From: Nilaparvata lugens
Taxonomy: Eukaryota; Arthropoda; Insecta; Hemiptera; Delphacidae
Assembly: GCF_014356525.2 (NCBI RefSeq)
Contig: NC_052507.1
Location: 2,307,419 to 2,371,418, forward strand
DNA length: 64,000 nucleotides
Reading direction: 5' to 3'
Shown here: positions 34,758-49,516 of the stretch, piece after piece
Position numbering within the stretch: position 1 is the first letter of the stretch
Layout of the letters: each line of letters starts with the position of its first letter
Position numbers and translations under genes: made by a program
The notes under the pieces: model-generated
Seen by the model: the letters and a program-made list of their open reading frames with translations, nothing else
Told to the model about the DNA's origin: nothing
The model's database searches: none

Positions 34758-35259
34758 CCCTTAGACTACCAAATAGGGTCTATGAAGCTTGTCCCGTCAA
34801 ATACCAAATAATCAATTTTACCATTGGGATAATATGTCCCAATACAAAAACACGATAAAATTTAGTAAATAGCTTTGCAATTTCAATTTCACATGTTATA
34901 TTATTGACATTTTATGAAGTTATTTACTCATTTTCCACTCAAAATGATAGGCTACTGCAAATCACATTAGAACAGCTTCATTCAGCACAAAACCAGCATC
35001 TGACACATGCATGCATGAAAGCATATAACCACAATATAACCTCAATTCACAATAATATATGGCGATCAGATAGTTCTAAACAGCTGATGTATTTTACAGA
35101 ATGTACCATAGACTACCGCTGGGATTCATTACTGTGTAGTTTAGATGATCTATTCACCCACTGGTATTCGATGAACTTCTATTGGGACATATTGTCCCAG
35201 TTGTAGTCTGATGTTGGTCATTTCTGCTGGGACATACTGTCCCGTTGGTAGTCTAAGGG
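34758..35259. mobile_element. 502-bp TIR element with CTAA duplication (piggyBac-like?)
   Basis: The ends cccttagactaccaa and ttggtagtctaaggg are perfect 15-bp inverted repeats starting CCC. CTAA lies on both sides (34754-34757 and 35260-35263). A CCC start with a 4-bp TTAA-like target suggests piggyBac, but this is inference. A 100-codon frame inside (34904-35206) is not recognised. Confidence 0.7.
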
Positions 35260-35544
35260 CTAAGGTATCTGACATTATTCCTTGAAGCTCGTCATTGCTT
35301 CTGTTGTAGATCGTTGCTTACATAAAATGTCAATTGTTTGTTACACTCAAAATTTGAAAAACGCACGAGAAAACAATATTTCATGTAAATAAAGTTCATT
35401 CCACCAACCCGACTCTGAAACGCCAAAACATTGAAAAACCTGACATTATTCCTGAAAGCTCGCAGGATTAAATATTGATGCAAACATTAAATATTAATTA
35501 TTATATTCATAAGTTGAAAAACGCATCGTAGCAGAGTAGCTGTG

Positions 35545-35930
35545 TATAGAGAGGTTCACGTTATAATGGCAGTGGAGAGAGAGATAGAAGAACAGCGTTA
35601 CCGATTCCCTGCCTTGCTACTGCCGTCTATAGAGGATAACCGACACCGATATGTCTGATGTATTATTAACGGCTCATTCGTGTTTAAAATTATTACACTG
35701 TATTTTATTAAAAAAAAGATATATATTTTTCCATGAATCATAATAGATTTTCATAATTGATATCAAATATTTTGTTAATTAATCACATTTCTACATTGTT
35801 GGAAAACGACCAGGAAACTTTGCGGAGCTACAAAAGGATGAAGCTATCTGATTTTTCGAATGACAGACAAGGATAACAGCACCAATGTTGATCAAATACT
35901 GCCATTATAACGTGGACCTCACAACAGTGA
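35545..35930. mobile_element. TIR family W, full copy
   Basis: The ends gaggttcacgttataatggc and ccattataacgtggacctca are inverted. The interior is more diverged than in other copies. Confidence 0.8.
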
Positions 35931-36267
35931 AGCCTAAACTGTACCGGCACAATAATCCACAATTGAATCATGAATATTAATACCGTCATCAGAGACCGAA
36001 ATCACTCCGGAAGTGCGTGGGAGTATTCCATGGAATAAATGGAATATTCCATCCATAAATTCCGAAAATGAAACCGGCATTTTGCATCACGCTGTTGTGC
36101 TGTGCTAATGCCGAAATCTCTCACAGCTTTAAAATAAGGCTTTCCACTTCTCTCTTCAATATGTATCATTGTAGTGTAAAAGAAATATATATATGTGTGT
36201 ATTATACCTCAAATAATGTATTTGTATCATGCTACAAATGTAGAGTTTCAAGAAATGCGCTGAATGA

Positions 36268-36803
36268 ATAGTTATTTGTGCAACTAGTGCTCAAAGTGAC
36301 AGTTTGCTGCACCGAAAGAAACGTTTACGCCCGAGCCGTCGGCGAGGGCGGAATGGTTTGTTGAGTGCAGCAGAGGAACTTTGCGCACGTATTTCAAATT
36401 AAGTTTTTCCTACAGTTACCATTGAATATGAAAAGTGGGTAATTATGGGTAAAATTGCCTGAAATGCATCAAATGTTTTTCTGTGTAATTTTATTATTGA
36501 TAAAAACCTTAATCCTAAAATCCTAAAGTCCTCGTTGTCCTTGGTTATAATATATAATGAATAATAATTAGCGCGTTGTGCTTCGTTGCACCTCTGCTCA
36601 CTATAGCAGCCACAGCAGTCACTGTTACCAACTTCATTTTGATTTTGCTGCACTGTTGCTCCATATAACCTACTAAGTATTTTGTGTTGCCATGTTGCAA
36701 ATCTGGAGTGCAGAAAAATTTTTCCCGCACTAGAGCGGAAAAGTGATTCTTTGCGTTCTGTAATCAGTGCAGCAATGGCCACTTTTCAACGTAACTGTAG
36801 GAA
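36268..36803. mobile_element. Element Z copy 2, ends fixed by an empty site
   Basis: The sequence between gcgctgaatga and aaataaattcctc is absent at 37697. The element therefore runs from atagttatttgtgcaactag to gtaactgtaggaa (536 bp, within 1-2 bp). Its outermost ends are not inverted repeats, and no target duplication is seen. Internally, tttttcctacagttac occurs as an inverted pair (about 36402 and 36803). Confidence 0.85.
36399..36782 (-). other. ORF conserved among three copies of a ~0.4-0.54 kb mobile element
   Basis: The frame begins MAIAALITERKESLFRSSAG and runs 127 codons. Equivalent frames occur at 54307-54513 (+) and partly at 18597-18950 (-). All three sit in copies of the same element (18616-19023, 36268-36803, 54284-54806). 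The copies carry different frameshifts, and alternative frames are open too, so conservation may only reflect recent spread. No domain is recognised. Confidence 0.3.
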
Positions 36804-36890
36804 AAATAAATTCCTCGAAACGGTGCTTATTACTTCATATGTTAATATTGGGGACCGAGCTTCGCTCTTGAGTGCAAAAGCATAAAAAAA

Positions 36891-37260
36891 ATTATTACGA
36901 AAGAAGAAACTATAATGACATTCATAGTTTATACAGAAATGTTCTATCTAATCAAAGTGAATTGAGATTAATTATTTATTTATAATTTTTACAAAGTAGC
37001 ACTGAATGGGAGAGAAAAACTAAGGATATTCCTTGTACTATTCATCTCCCAAATTTAGATAACATTTTAAAAGTCCAAAATAGGGTTATATGGTTTCACT
37101 TTTCTAAAATTTAGTCCATTTTCAATAAAAAACAACCGAAACTGAGAATTTTAAATTCCCAGAGGAATGAGAAAATTTCCCTCACAAAGGCCCGGTTGTA
37201 CAACAGCCGGTTAAATTTCAATCCTGATTAATTTCACGTGAACCAAATCAAAGAAGACCA
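36891..37260. other. LINE 3' tail copy and half of MITE C
   Basis: Segment 36960-37110 matches the family of 1685-1905. Segment 37190-37250 is the left half of MITE C. Confidence 0.6.
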
Positions 37261-37778
37261 TTACAAAAGGATGAAGCTATCTGATTTTTCGAATGACAGA
37301 TAAGGATAACAGCACCAATGTTGATCAAATACTGTCATTATAACGTGGACCTCACAACAGTGAAGCCTAAACTGTACCGGCACAATAATCCACAATTGAA
37401 TCATGAATATTAATACCGTCATCAGAGAACGAAATCACTCCGGAAGTGCGTGGGAGTATTTCATGGAATAAATGGAATATACCATCCATAAATTCCGAAA
37501 ATGAAACCGGCATTTTGCATCTCGCTGCTGTTCTGTTCTAATGCCGAAATCTCTCACAGCTTTAAAATAAGGCTTTCCACTTCTCTCTTCAATATGTATC
37601 ATTGTAGTGTAATACAAATATATATGTGTGTATCATACCTCAAATGTATTATTATAATGCTACAAATGTAGAGTTTCAAGAAATGCGCTGAATGAAAATA
37701 AATTCCTCGAAACGGTGCTTATTACTTCATATGTTAATATTGGGGACCGAGCTTCGCTCTTGAGTACTAAAGCATAAA

Positions 37779-38416
37779 AAAGTAGGATTAAACTCAACAA
37801 CTATACTTCACAAACGTTTTAAAGAATACGGGCAACGAAAGAAAAATCCAAAATCTATTTTTGTGAAAAAAAAGGAACTTGGTTCACATACCAAAAGTCG
37901 ACTCACTCTTGTTTGTATAGCATGGAGCTAAAAACCATAATATTGCCTTCATGAAACGTGATAAAACACACGTTTCATCTTTGTACATTGGAGATCTTCT
38001 CGCTTTATCAATTACATTCAATAATTAAATCCGCGACCAGATTTTCAACTCACAAAATAATATTTCAATAAAATTGAATGGGTTTGGATGTCATATAGGA
38101 CAGAGTTGCAGAGGAAATAATAGATGTATATATAATTTCGAAATTCAATTCTTCCATCACTTTATAACATTAAATTCCACTCAAATACAGAAATATCAAG
38201 CGGAAACAACAAAGGACAACGACAATGAACAACGATGATGAACAATGAACGACACAGCGAGTTGACAGAGATGTTTCAAAAAATTGAAATATTCATAGGT
38301 CGTTTCAAAGAGCATACGTGAAGCGGAAATGCAATAATTCCAGCAAAGAGCATTCCATGAAAACAAAATGAGATGCACATCCAATTCAGAACACCTTTGT
38401 ACAATGATATTGACTT
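37779..38416. other. No feature recognised
   Basis: AT-rich intron sequence without repeats or coding signals I can identify. Confidence 0.4.
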
Positions 38417-39738
38417 GGAGCCGGTTTCCAAGCTCATGATTTAGCTAAGTTCTAGACTTTAAACAGCTGGAATCAGAGAATTGGAATTTTCCGAAACGGG
38501 GCGTAGTCGCAGTCCACGTTAAAATTGAATTTCGAAAAACTAAAAAGTTGAACACAAAATAAAATACAGAGAAAATAGTGTGAAGTTTCAGCTATTTTAA
38601 ATTATTTGGGAATGTTTCATTTTGTCAAGGACAAACGTTTCCAATATTATAGAAATGAGAAAATAAAGATTTTCGCCACACTGCACAGAAAGCAGCTGTT
38701 TTCCAGTCCCTACGTAGATCTGAAAGACATTGTTTGCAGACGACTCTCGTCTGACATCAGAACAGGTTTCTTTCCGGCTAAGGCCGGAAAGAGTACCCTT
38801 TCCGGCCGCTAAATTTCAAGTGTGCTAAAACAGCTGATCAAAAAGCTTTTCATTATTAGAGTTTATTATTCAATAATTAAAACATTTATAATAATATCAT
38901 CTTATTGTCATTTGACAGAATAAAAAATTATAAACTCAACCTCCCACATAATTGAACCTAATCTTTTAGGTTATTTAGACAAATCAGAATAAAAAATAAA
39001 AATACTTGGACGATTTCCTGATATTTAGATTACCTCAGATTTGCTACAGCTATGACCTTCCACTTTTGCTTTCGGAAGTGCTCAATAAACAATTATTCTC
39101 ATATATACAGGTGTCCCACCAAGGTTGTAACAGCCATTAACCATAGATTCTACTCGACATTTTCTGACAATCACAATTTGAATTTGAAGAATAGCTTTTT
39201 TCCAAGTTTAAGCCCTAATAAAAAACTACAAAATATCTAACAACAGATAAAATTACATTAATCTTGTTTGAATTTTTTTTCTCTTTTCAACAATACCCTT
39301 GAAATTTAAATTCGACCAGTAGTTTTCGAGTTATTGAGTATTTAATGACAGGAAGTAGGCATATTCTGAAAATATCGAAAAAATTATATATCCCGAAAAC
39401 TAAGGTCGATAGGAAAAAAGTTTACTGAGCATTTTTGGTCAGAAATGTCAAGTAGAATCTATGGTCAACGGCTGTTACAACCTTGGTGGGACACCCTGTG
39501 TATTGTTTATTTTTCTGTGTGGCGAAAAATAATGTTCACACCACGGACAAAAATGTTTTTCCGGCTTTTCGGCCTACGGCCTCGGACTTGAAAACCGATT
39601 TCAAGCCGGAAAAGTCTCATTTTCGGCCCTAGGTGCGAAATATACTATATCATAACTGCGTTTTGGAAAGCCAATTTTCTGACTCCAGCTGTTTAAAGTC
39701 TAGAACTTAGCTGAATCCCGAACTCGGAAACCGGCCCT
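38417..39738. mobile_element. ~1.3-kb TIR element with nested insertions, next to an exon
   Basis: The ends are gagccggtttcc at the left and ggaaaccggccc at the right. Both arms contain agttctagactttaaacagc or its reverse, over about 80 bp. The interior (38815-39655) is homologous to the ~800-bp array unit at 20655-23398 and is itself interrupted at 39108-39498. The element ends about 57 bp from the Ig4a exon. Confidence 0.8.
39108..39498. mobile_element. Mariner-like MITE, nested
   Basis: The ends caggtgtcccaccaaggttg and caaccttggtgggacaccct are inverted. The array units give the uninterrupted version of the site (catatgtatattgtttat), and TA is present at the left junction. Confidence 0.8.
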
Positions 39739-39794
39739 AAATGTGGATGTAACAAAAAAAAACTGTATTTTCAATAATTGTTTGTAAAACTCAC

Positions 39795-39925
39795 ATTGTG
39801 TATCCATGAGACCTTACGAACCCAAGGGTTGGCTCGAATAGTGCACTCAAAGTAAACATCCATGCCTTCTCGGATGCTGCTAGCGTTCAAACTGGTCCCG
39901 AGATCCAGGGAAACAATTGGCAAAT
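39795..39925 (-). CDS. Sidestep-family receptor, exon for first half of Ig domain (Ig4a)
   Basis: This is an internal exon of a Sidestep-like immunoglobulin receptor, a cell-surface adhesion or axon-guidance protein. Read on the minus strand, it follows the acceptor ttttttacag and ends at the donor AAT|gtgagt. It is 131 nt long, enters in phase 1 and leaves in phase 0. It encodes 43 residues, starting LPIVSLDLGTSLNASSIREG and continuing MDVYFECTIRANPWVRK to VSWIHN. The Cys of YFEC and the Trp of VSWIHN are the B-strand cysteine and core tryptophan of an Ig domain; NAS is an N-glycosylation sequon. The 'REGMDVYFECTIRANP' region is typical of the Side family. It joins in frame to the exon at 33026-33185. 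Earlier exons (signal peptide, Ig1-3) were not found to the right and probably lie outside the window. The family call rests on remembered motif patterns, not a search. Confidence 0.85.
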
Positions 39926-40124
39926 CTGTAAAAAAACAAAAAATTACACAATATTATTATCTGTTACATCTCAATTTGATCAAGATTCTCAATGAGATGA
40001 GAATCCATTTCTCGATCAATTCCGAACTGCGGTCAATTATTTCAAGCAAATAAGCGAATTTATTAACTTACTGACTGGAGTACTTCCGAGAGGCAGACAT
40101 TTGCTCATTTACTTGAAATATTGA

Positions 40125-41400
40125 CTGCACGTCGTGTAAAATACATGAAAAATCTGGTGTGGTACACTCACACAACTTTCCTTGCTCATTGAACTGCAAG
40201 CCTCATTCTCAAACGAGAATAATTTAGGGGAATAACAAAATGATGATTGGCGGCAACATATTTGAAACTACGATCAGACTACTGTATATGTGTATATATA
40301 ATTGTTTTCAGAGTACTATTTCCTTTGTGTCAATTGTGAAATTCGATGATTTTTTTGAAAGTCGTCAAAACAGCTGTTCTACAGATGAAATATCTTGACT
40401 ATGACTGTGTTCTTTTTATGAACTGCTCTACCTACCTACCTCATGCACGAGAAGGAGGTTACAAAGTCCATTTCTCAGGGATGGGGTGGACCCCCATTAG
40501 TTTCCCAGGCAAAAGACTCATGCCAGTTGGTAGAGCTGATGAACTATACAGGATATGAATTTGAAAAAAATCGTTAGAGCCGTTTTTGAGAAAATCGTGA
40601 AAAACATGGTTTTTTAGTAACTGTCATTTTTCTCAAGAATATTACGGAGCTCCTGCTATTTTCCTAGAAATGAGACTCATGCCAGTTGAAAGGGCTTATG
40701 AATAGCTAGCTATCCATGGTATAAATTTGAAGAAAATCGTTAGAGCCGTTTTCGAGAAAACCGTGAAAAACATAGTTTTTTAGTCATTATCCGCCATTTT
40801 TTTCAAGAATATTATGGAGCACATGGAATTTTCCCAGAAATGAGACTCATGCCAGTTGAAAGGGCTTATGAATAGCTAGCTATCCATGGTATAAATTTGA
40901 ATAAAATCATTGGAGCCGTTTTCGAGAAAACCGTGAAAAACATGGTTTTTTAGTTATTATCCTCCATTTTTCTCAAGAATATTATTGAGCACCTGGAATT
41001 TTCCCAGAAATGAGACTCATGCCAGTTGATAGGGCTTATAAATAGCTATTCATGGTATGAATTTGAAGAAAATCGTTAGAGCCGTTTTCGAGAAAAACGT
41101 GAAAAACATGTTTTTTTAGTAATTATCAGCCTTTTTTCCGCCATGTTGAATTGAATTTATTGAATTTGTTATTGTCGGATCCTCAAGGTATAAGAACCTT
41201 GAGTTTGAAATTTCAAGTCAATCGGTGATTAGGAATGGAGTTATCGTGTTCACAGACATACACACACACAGACCAACACCCAAAAATCATGTTTTGGACT
41301 CAGGGGGCTTTGAAACGTATAGTAAACTTGAAATTAGGGTACCCTAATTTTTTTGGAAAGCAATACTTTCCTTACCTATGGTAATAGGGCAAGGAAAGTA
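40125..41400. mobile_element. Dispersed element V, copy 1, with 170-bp internal repeats
   Basis: It begins aaaaatctggtgtggtacac and ends ggcaaggaaagtaaaaa. Inside, a unit with gagactcatgccagttg recurs at about 40510, 40672, 40842 and 41012. Other copies lie at 41396-42263 (diverged) and 45180-46372. Confidence 0.75.
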
Positions 41401-42263
<863 letters not shown>

Positions 42264-42464
42264 AGTGTATTCTCAATTTGTTATCAATAGAGTTTTAGGA
42301 GGTTGATTAGGGAGGGAGATGTTTCTTCATAGAACATTTCCCCCTCCAATTCTCCTTCCAGAACCAACGAGATAGAATCTATTAGTACTCGAATATATTC
42401 TTCAAATATATATATATTCCTCGAGTTTTTCCATATTTTACAAACATAGAGTTGTTTCAATTCT

Positions 42465-43660
42465 AGTTTCCCGCTCAGAATAATCGTCATAGAAAATTCT
42501 CTCTTCAATTTTCCTTCTAGTACCAACGTAATGGAGCTTTTAGTACTCGCGTCATCAGGATATAGAGTAGACAATTTATATCAACATAATTTCGCGAATA
42601 AAACTCTTGATTGCAACTCCTTTTTCTTGCAGGGGGAATGAAATTCTAAAATAATACTTGTCAGCCTTCTGCTTAAATAAACTGCAGCTTCAGAGCTGAA
42701 CGAATTTTTCACTAGTCTTTCTCTTCACCTCATCTCTTTCATCTCATATTCTTCGTTTCCTGAGCCGCTCTCATACTCGCAACCCTTTCTCTCTCTCCCT
42801 CTCCACCCCTCTTTCTCACCTGCTTTATCGCCGCCAATTGGTTTGAGCTCTTCTGCAAAGAAAAATACCACCCGCTAATGACATTTGCGAAAAACTTTCA
42901 CGCCTTTGAGACTCGCTTCAAAGACTGGGCGCCGGCCTTATAAATTAGATTTTTCCTTTTCAGGGGCGAGATGGGTTTCCGGAAAAGCCTTGCTTATGAA
43001 CAAAGGAAAAACTTTGATTAATGACCTGAAACGGTTGGGCCATCTTCTCCAATGAGTTTGCGGTGGAGTGAAGATGGCGAAATATTGATTTGAGATGAAT
43101 TTTTCGGAGGTTGCTTAGGTAGAAAGCTACAGTCCGGGTCCTGTTGCTTTGCCAATCAGCGGAAAGCAACTAGAATACAATACTACCCGTTCAAAAACGT
43201 CGAACATCTGTAAGGAGTTTCCTCCTTCTAGGTACTCTGGAGCACATGTTTTTTTAAAAGTAGGAATATCACCCAGTGAACCATATCTTGTCTATATAGT
43301 GATGTGGAAAGCAAATAGGGACCAGTTGTCTCAATAAATCAAATTTGAGATATTATTTTTCCTCAATAAAGGAAACTATGAAGAACAATTAAAAAAAAAA
43401 AAATCAGATTGATATCTTGAAAAATCTGGTGTGGTACACTCACACAACTTTCCTTGCTCATTGAACTGTAAGCCTCATTCTTAGACGAGAATAATTTAGG
43501 GGAATAACATAATGACGATTGGCGGCAAAATATTTGCAACTACGATCAGACTACTTTATATGTGTATATATAATTGTTATAAATGAGTACTTTTTCCTTT
43601 GTGTAAATTGTGAAATTCGATGATTTTTTCAAAAGTCGTCAAAACAGCTGTTCTACGGAT
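42465..43660. repeat. Segmental duplication, copy 1 (1,754 bp from copy 2)
   Basis: The landmark gagatgggtttccggaaaag at 42968 recurs at 44722. This copy includes a less repetitive, moderately GC-rich portion (42600-43170). Frames of 69 codons on the minus strand (42960-43169) are shared with copy 2 but resemble no family. Confidence 0.85.
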
Positions 43661-43960
43661 GAGATATCGATATGCGGTTTTCGCCATTCATTTTTCCTTG
43701 AAATTCCTTATCGAAATCATGTATCGCATGACCACCTTTCTATTTAAAAAATAAAGTTGCATTCAATATGGCAGATCCAAGATGGGGCACAAGATTTTTG
43801 AAGCCATAGTAAAGTAGTATTTTCGAATTGAGTAGGATCCCCAATCACACCCACCGTTAAATTACCTTTGTGTATGAGATATTAAGCCGTTCTCGGACTT
43901 TTCACCCACCCTGTATATTCCATGAGCTATTCATATTCTACAATTATTAAACTCTTCAAA

Positions 43961-44262
43961 TCCAATTTTCCCAAACAGAGTAATCGTCATAGAAAATTCC
44001 CTTCTCAATTTTCCCACACAGAATAATCGTCATAGAAAATTCCCTCCTCAATTTTCCCACACAGAATAATCGTCATAGAAAATTCCCTCCTCAATTTTCC
44101 CACACAGAATAATCGTCATAGAAAATTCCCTCCTCAATTTTCCCACACAGAGTAATCATCATAGATAATTCCCTCCTCAATTTTCCCACACAGAATAATC
44201 GTCATAGAAAATTCTCTCCTCAATTTTCCCACACAGAACAATTTTCATTGCAAATTCCCTCC
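43961..44262. repeat. 43-bp minisatellite, about seven units
   Basis: The unit aattttcccacacagaataa ... ttccctcctc repeats with a 43-bp period. It occurs once, in diverged form, at 42470 in copy 1. Confidence 0.92.
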
Positions 44263-45179
44263 TCAATTTTCCTCCTAGTACCAACGTAATGGAGCTTTTA
44301 GTACTCGCGTCATCAGGATATAGAGTAGACAATTTATATTAACATAATTTCGCGAATAAAACTCTTGATTGCAACTCCTTTTTCTTGCAGGGGGAATGAA
44401 ATTCTAAAATAATACTTGTCAGCCTTCTGCTTAAATAAACTGCAGCTTCAGAGCTGAACGAATTTTTCACTAGTCTTTCTCTTCACCTCATCTCTTTCAT
44501 CTTATATTCTTCGTTTCCTAAGCCGCTCTCATACTTGCAACCCTTTCTCTCTCTCTTTCCCTATCTCTCTCACCTGCTTTATCGCCGCCAATTGGTTTGA
44601 GCTCTTCTGCAAAGAAAAATACCACCCGCTAATGACATTTGCGAAAAACTTTCACGCCTTTGAGACTCGCTTCAAAGACTGGGCGCCGGCCTTATAAATT
44701 AGATTTTTCCTTTTCAGGGGCGAGATGGGTTTCCGGAAAAGCCTTGCTTATGAACAAAGGAAAAACTTTGATTAATGACCTGAAACGGTTGGGCCATCTT
44801 CTCCAATGAGTTTGCGGTGGAGTGAAGATGGCGTAATATTGATTTGAGATGAATTTTTAGTAGGTTGCTTAGGTAGAAAGCAACAGTCTGGGTCCTGTAG
44901 CTTTGCCAATCGGCGGAAAGCAACTAGAATACAATACTACCCGTTCAAAAACGTCGAACATCTGTAAGGAGTTTCCTCCTTCTAGGGATCTAGGTACTCT
45001 GGAGCACATGTTTTTTTAAAAGTAGGAATATCACCCAGTGAACCATATCTTGTCTATATAGTGATGTGGAAAGCAAATAGGGACCAGTTGTCTCAATAAA
45101 TCAAATTTGAGATATTATTTTTCCTCAATAAAGGAAACTATGAAGAACAATTAAAAAAAAAAAATCAGATTGATATCTT

Positions 45180-47206
<2,027 letters not shown>

Positions 47207-47459
47207 ATGTAAAGTCTATTGACATAGGCCTATGAATCTTTTCATTCTCACCTCATAGCTTTAATTTATTTGATTTTTTGTAACATCTTGATAAGAATAC
47301 AAAATATACAATGGAGCTTCAAGTCGAACTCATGTAGGCCCAGGGAGTAGTGTTTATACCTGTGGAACACAATCACTTGTCACAACATACCAATAATGGA
47401 GTAGTAACAAATTCATTCATCAAATATAGGGTTCATCCTAAACAACAGATTGGTGGACA

Positions 47460-49045
47460 TGGAATGAAATTAGGATTACAGAAATCTCATTGAATAACCG
47501 AAGCACAACGAATTTTCCTAAAAAGAATTCACCAAATAGTCTTGACCGTTAAACATGTCGGGGATAAAATGAAACGTTGTGATGAGGAATAATAAATTGA
47601 TGAATGTTTGCCATAATTACAGGAATTAAAATTAAAGATTAAAGTACATCGACGTCTTATGAAAAGAATTTACGACTCAGTCTTAACCGTTTAATATGAA
47701 AGAGAATAAAATGAAATTCTGTGATGTGAAATGATAAATTGATAAATGTTTGCCATAATTACAGGAATTCAATTGAATTAAAGAACAACGAATTTCTCTG
47801 AAAAGAGCTCACCACTCAGTCTTGACCGTTCAACATGACAAAGGATAAAATTAATAAAACGTTGTGATGAGAAATGATAAATTGATGAATGTTTCCCATA
47901 ATTACAGGAATCTAATTAGAAGATTAAAGCACAACGACTTTTTCTAAAAAGAATTCACCAATCAGTCTTGACCGTTGAACATGACAGAGGATAAAATAAA
48001 ACGTTGTGATGAGAAATGATAGACTGAAGAATGTTTGTCATAATTACAGGAATTCAATTGGAAGATTAAAGAGTAACTACTCTTTCTAAAAAGAATTTAT
48101 CACTCAGTCTTGACCGTTCAACAAGACAGAGAATAAAATAAAATTTTGTGATGAGAAATGATACATTGATGAATTTTTGCATAATTACAGAAATCTAATT
48201 GGAAGATTTAAGAGTAACTGCTTTTTCTAAAAAGAATTCACCACTCAGTCTTGACCGTTCAACATGACAGAGAATAAAATAAAACGTTGTGATGAGAAAT
48301 GATAAATTGATGACTGTTTGCCATAATTTATTACAGAAATCTAATTGGATGATTCAAGAGTAACTACTTTTCCTAAAAAGAATAATTTACCACTCTGTCT
48401 TGACCGTTCAACAAGACAGAGAATAAAATAAAACGTTGTGATGTGAAATGATAGATTGATGACTGTTTGTCATAATTATTACAGAAATCTAATTGAAAGA
48501 TTAAAGCACAATGACGTTTTCTGAAGAGAATTCACCAAACAGTCTTAATTTACAACATGACAGAGGATGAAATGACATTTTGTGATTTGAAATGATAAAT
48601 CGATTAATGTTTGCCATATATTACAGAAATCTAATTGGAAGATTAAAGAACAACGAATTCTTCTGAAAAGAATTCACCAGAAAGTCTTGACCGTTTAACA
48701 TGACAGAGCATAAAATGAAATTCTGTGATGTGAAATGATAAATTGATGTATGTTTGTCATAATTACAGAAATCCAATTGGAAGATTAAATAGTGACTACT
48801 TTTCCTAAAAAGAATAATTTACCACTCTGTCTTGACCGTTCAACAAGACAGAGAATAAAATAAAACGTTGCGATGAGAAATGACTGAAATAGACTGATGA
48901 ATGTTTGTTAAAATTACAGGAATTCAATTGAAAGATTAAAGCACAGCGACGTCTTCTGAAAAGAATTTACCACTCAGTCTTGACCGTTAAGCATGCCAGA
49001 GAATAAAATGAAACGTTGTGATGAGAAATGATAAATTGATGAAGT
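47460..49045 (+). repeat. Satellite: ~144-bp unit, 11 copies
   Basis: The landmark cttgaccgtt or a variant occurs at 47541, 47682, 47821, 47967, 48109, 48250, 48399, 48544, 48686, 48831 and 48979 (spacing 139-149). Each unit also carries gataaattgatgaatgtttg and ataattacaggaattcaatt. Confidence 0.95.
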
Positions 49046-49516
49046 TCACCAACTGGAGAGGATAAAGGATCGCTGAAACGACATACGGAGATATTGTTGA
49101 AGAATGTGTGTATGCTGCTGGAGTGGGGGAAGTGAAAGATGGGGAAGTAGGGGAAAACGTGGGGGGAAGTAGGGGGAAATAGTGGTGGGGGAAATAGGGG
49201 TGAGGGAAAACATTGGAGGGACGACAGGGAAATGTTCCGTCCAGCCTTGTGACATTTGACAGCAGTCCTATCCAGCCAAGCCAAGTATGGAAATAAGTTT
49301 TCCTAGTGAGCTGCCTTGTTTTCCGCTTTTCCGGAATAATTTTCTGTCAACGGATTGTCAGCCTGTGAAAAATGAACGAGATGCGGCTAGACGTCGCTTA
49401 TTATAGCGTATATTGTGAGATTCACCACCAAATGTCAGCTATGGTTAGATGTGTTGTGTTAATGTCATCTTGTAAGGAATGGTGACAGAATTGCAGTGAC
49501 AGCAGTCACTTGACAT
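49046..49516. repeat. G-rich low-complexity stretch and plain sequence
   Basis: Runs like gggggaagtagggggaaa occupy 49130-49230. The following 250 bp show nothing recognisable. Confidence 0.6.

Larger units (their letters stand above)
35829..37778. repeat. ~520-bp direct duplication, one copy interrupted
   Basis: The block from acaaaaggatgaagctatct to gaccgagcttcgctcttgag occurs at 35829-36267 plus 36804-36890, and again uninterrupted at 37261-37778. The first copy contains element Z at 36268-36803. Confidence 0.9.

Noticed and set aside
42960..43169. 69-codon minus-strand frame conserved at 44714-44923
   Set aside because: The region is a recent duplication, so shared openness is expected. 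The sequence matches no family and overlaps no splice-like structure.
47460..49045. Possible CRISPR-like array
   Set aside because: The units are contiguous 144-bp satellite repeats with no unique spacers, in a eukaryotic context.
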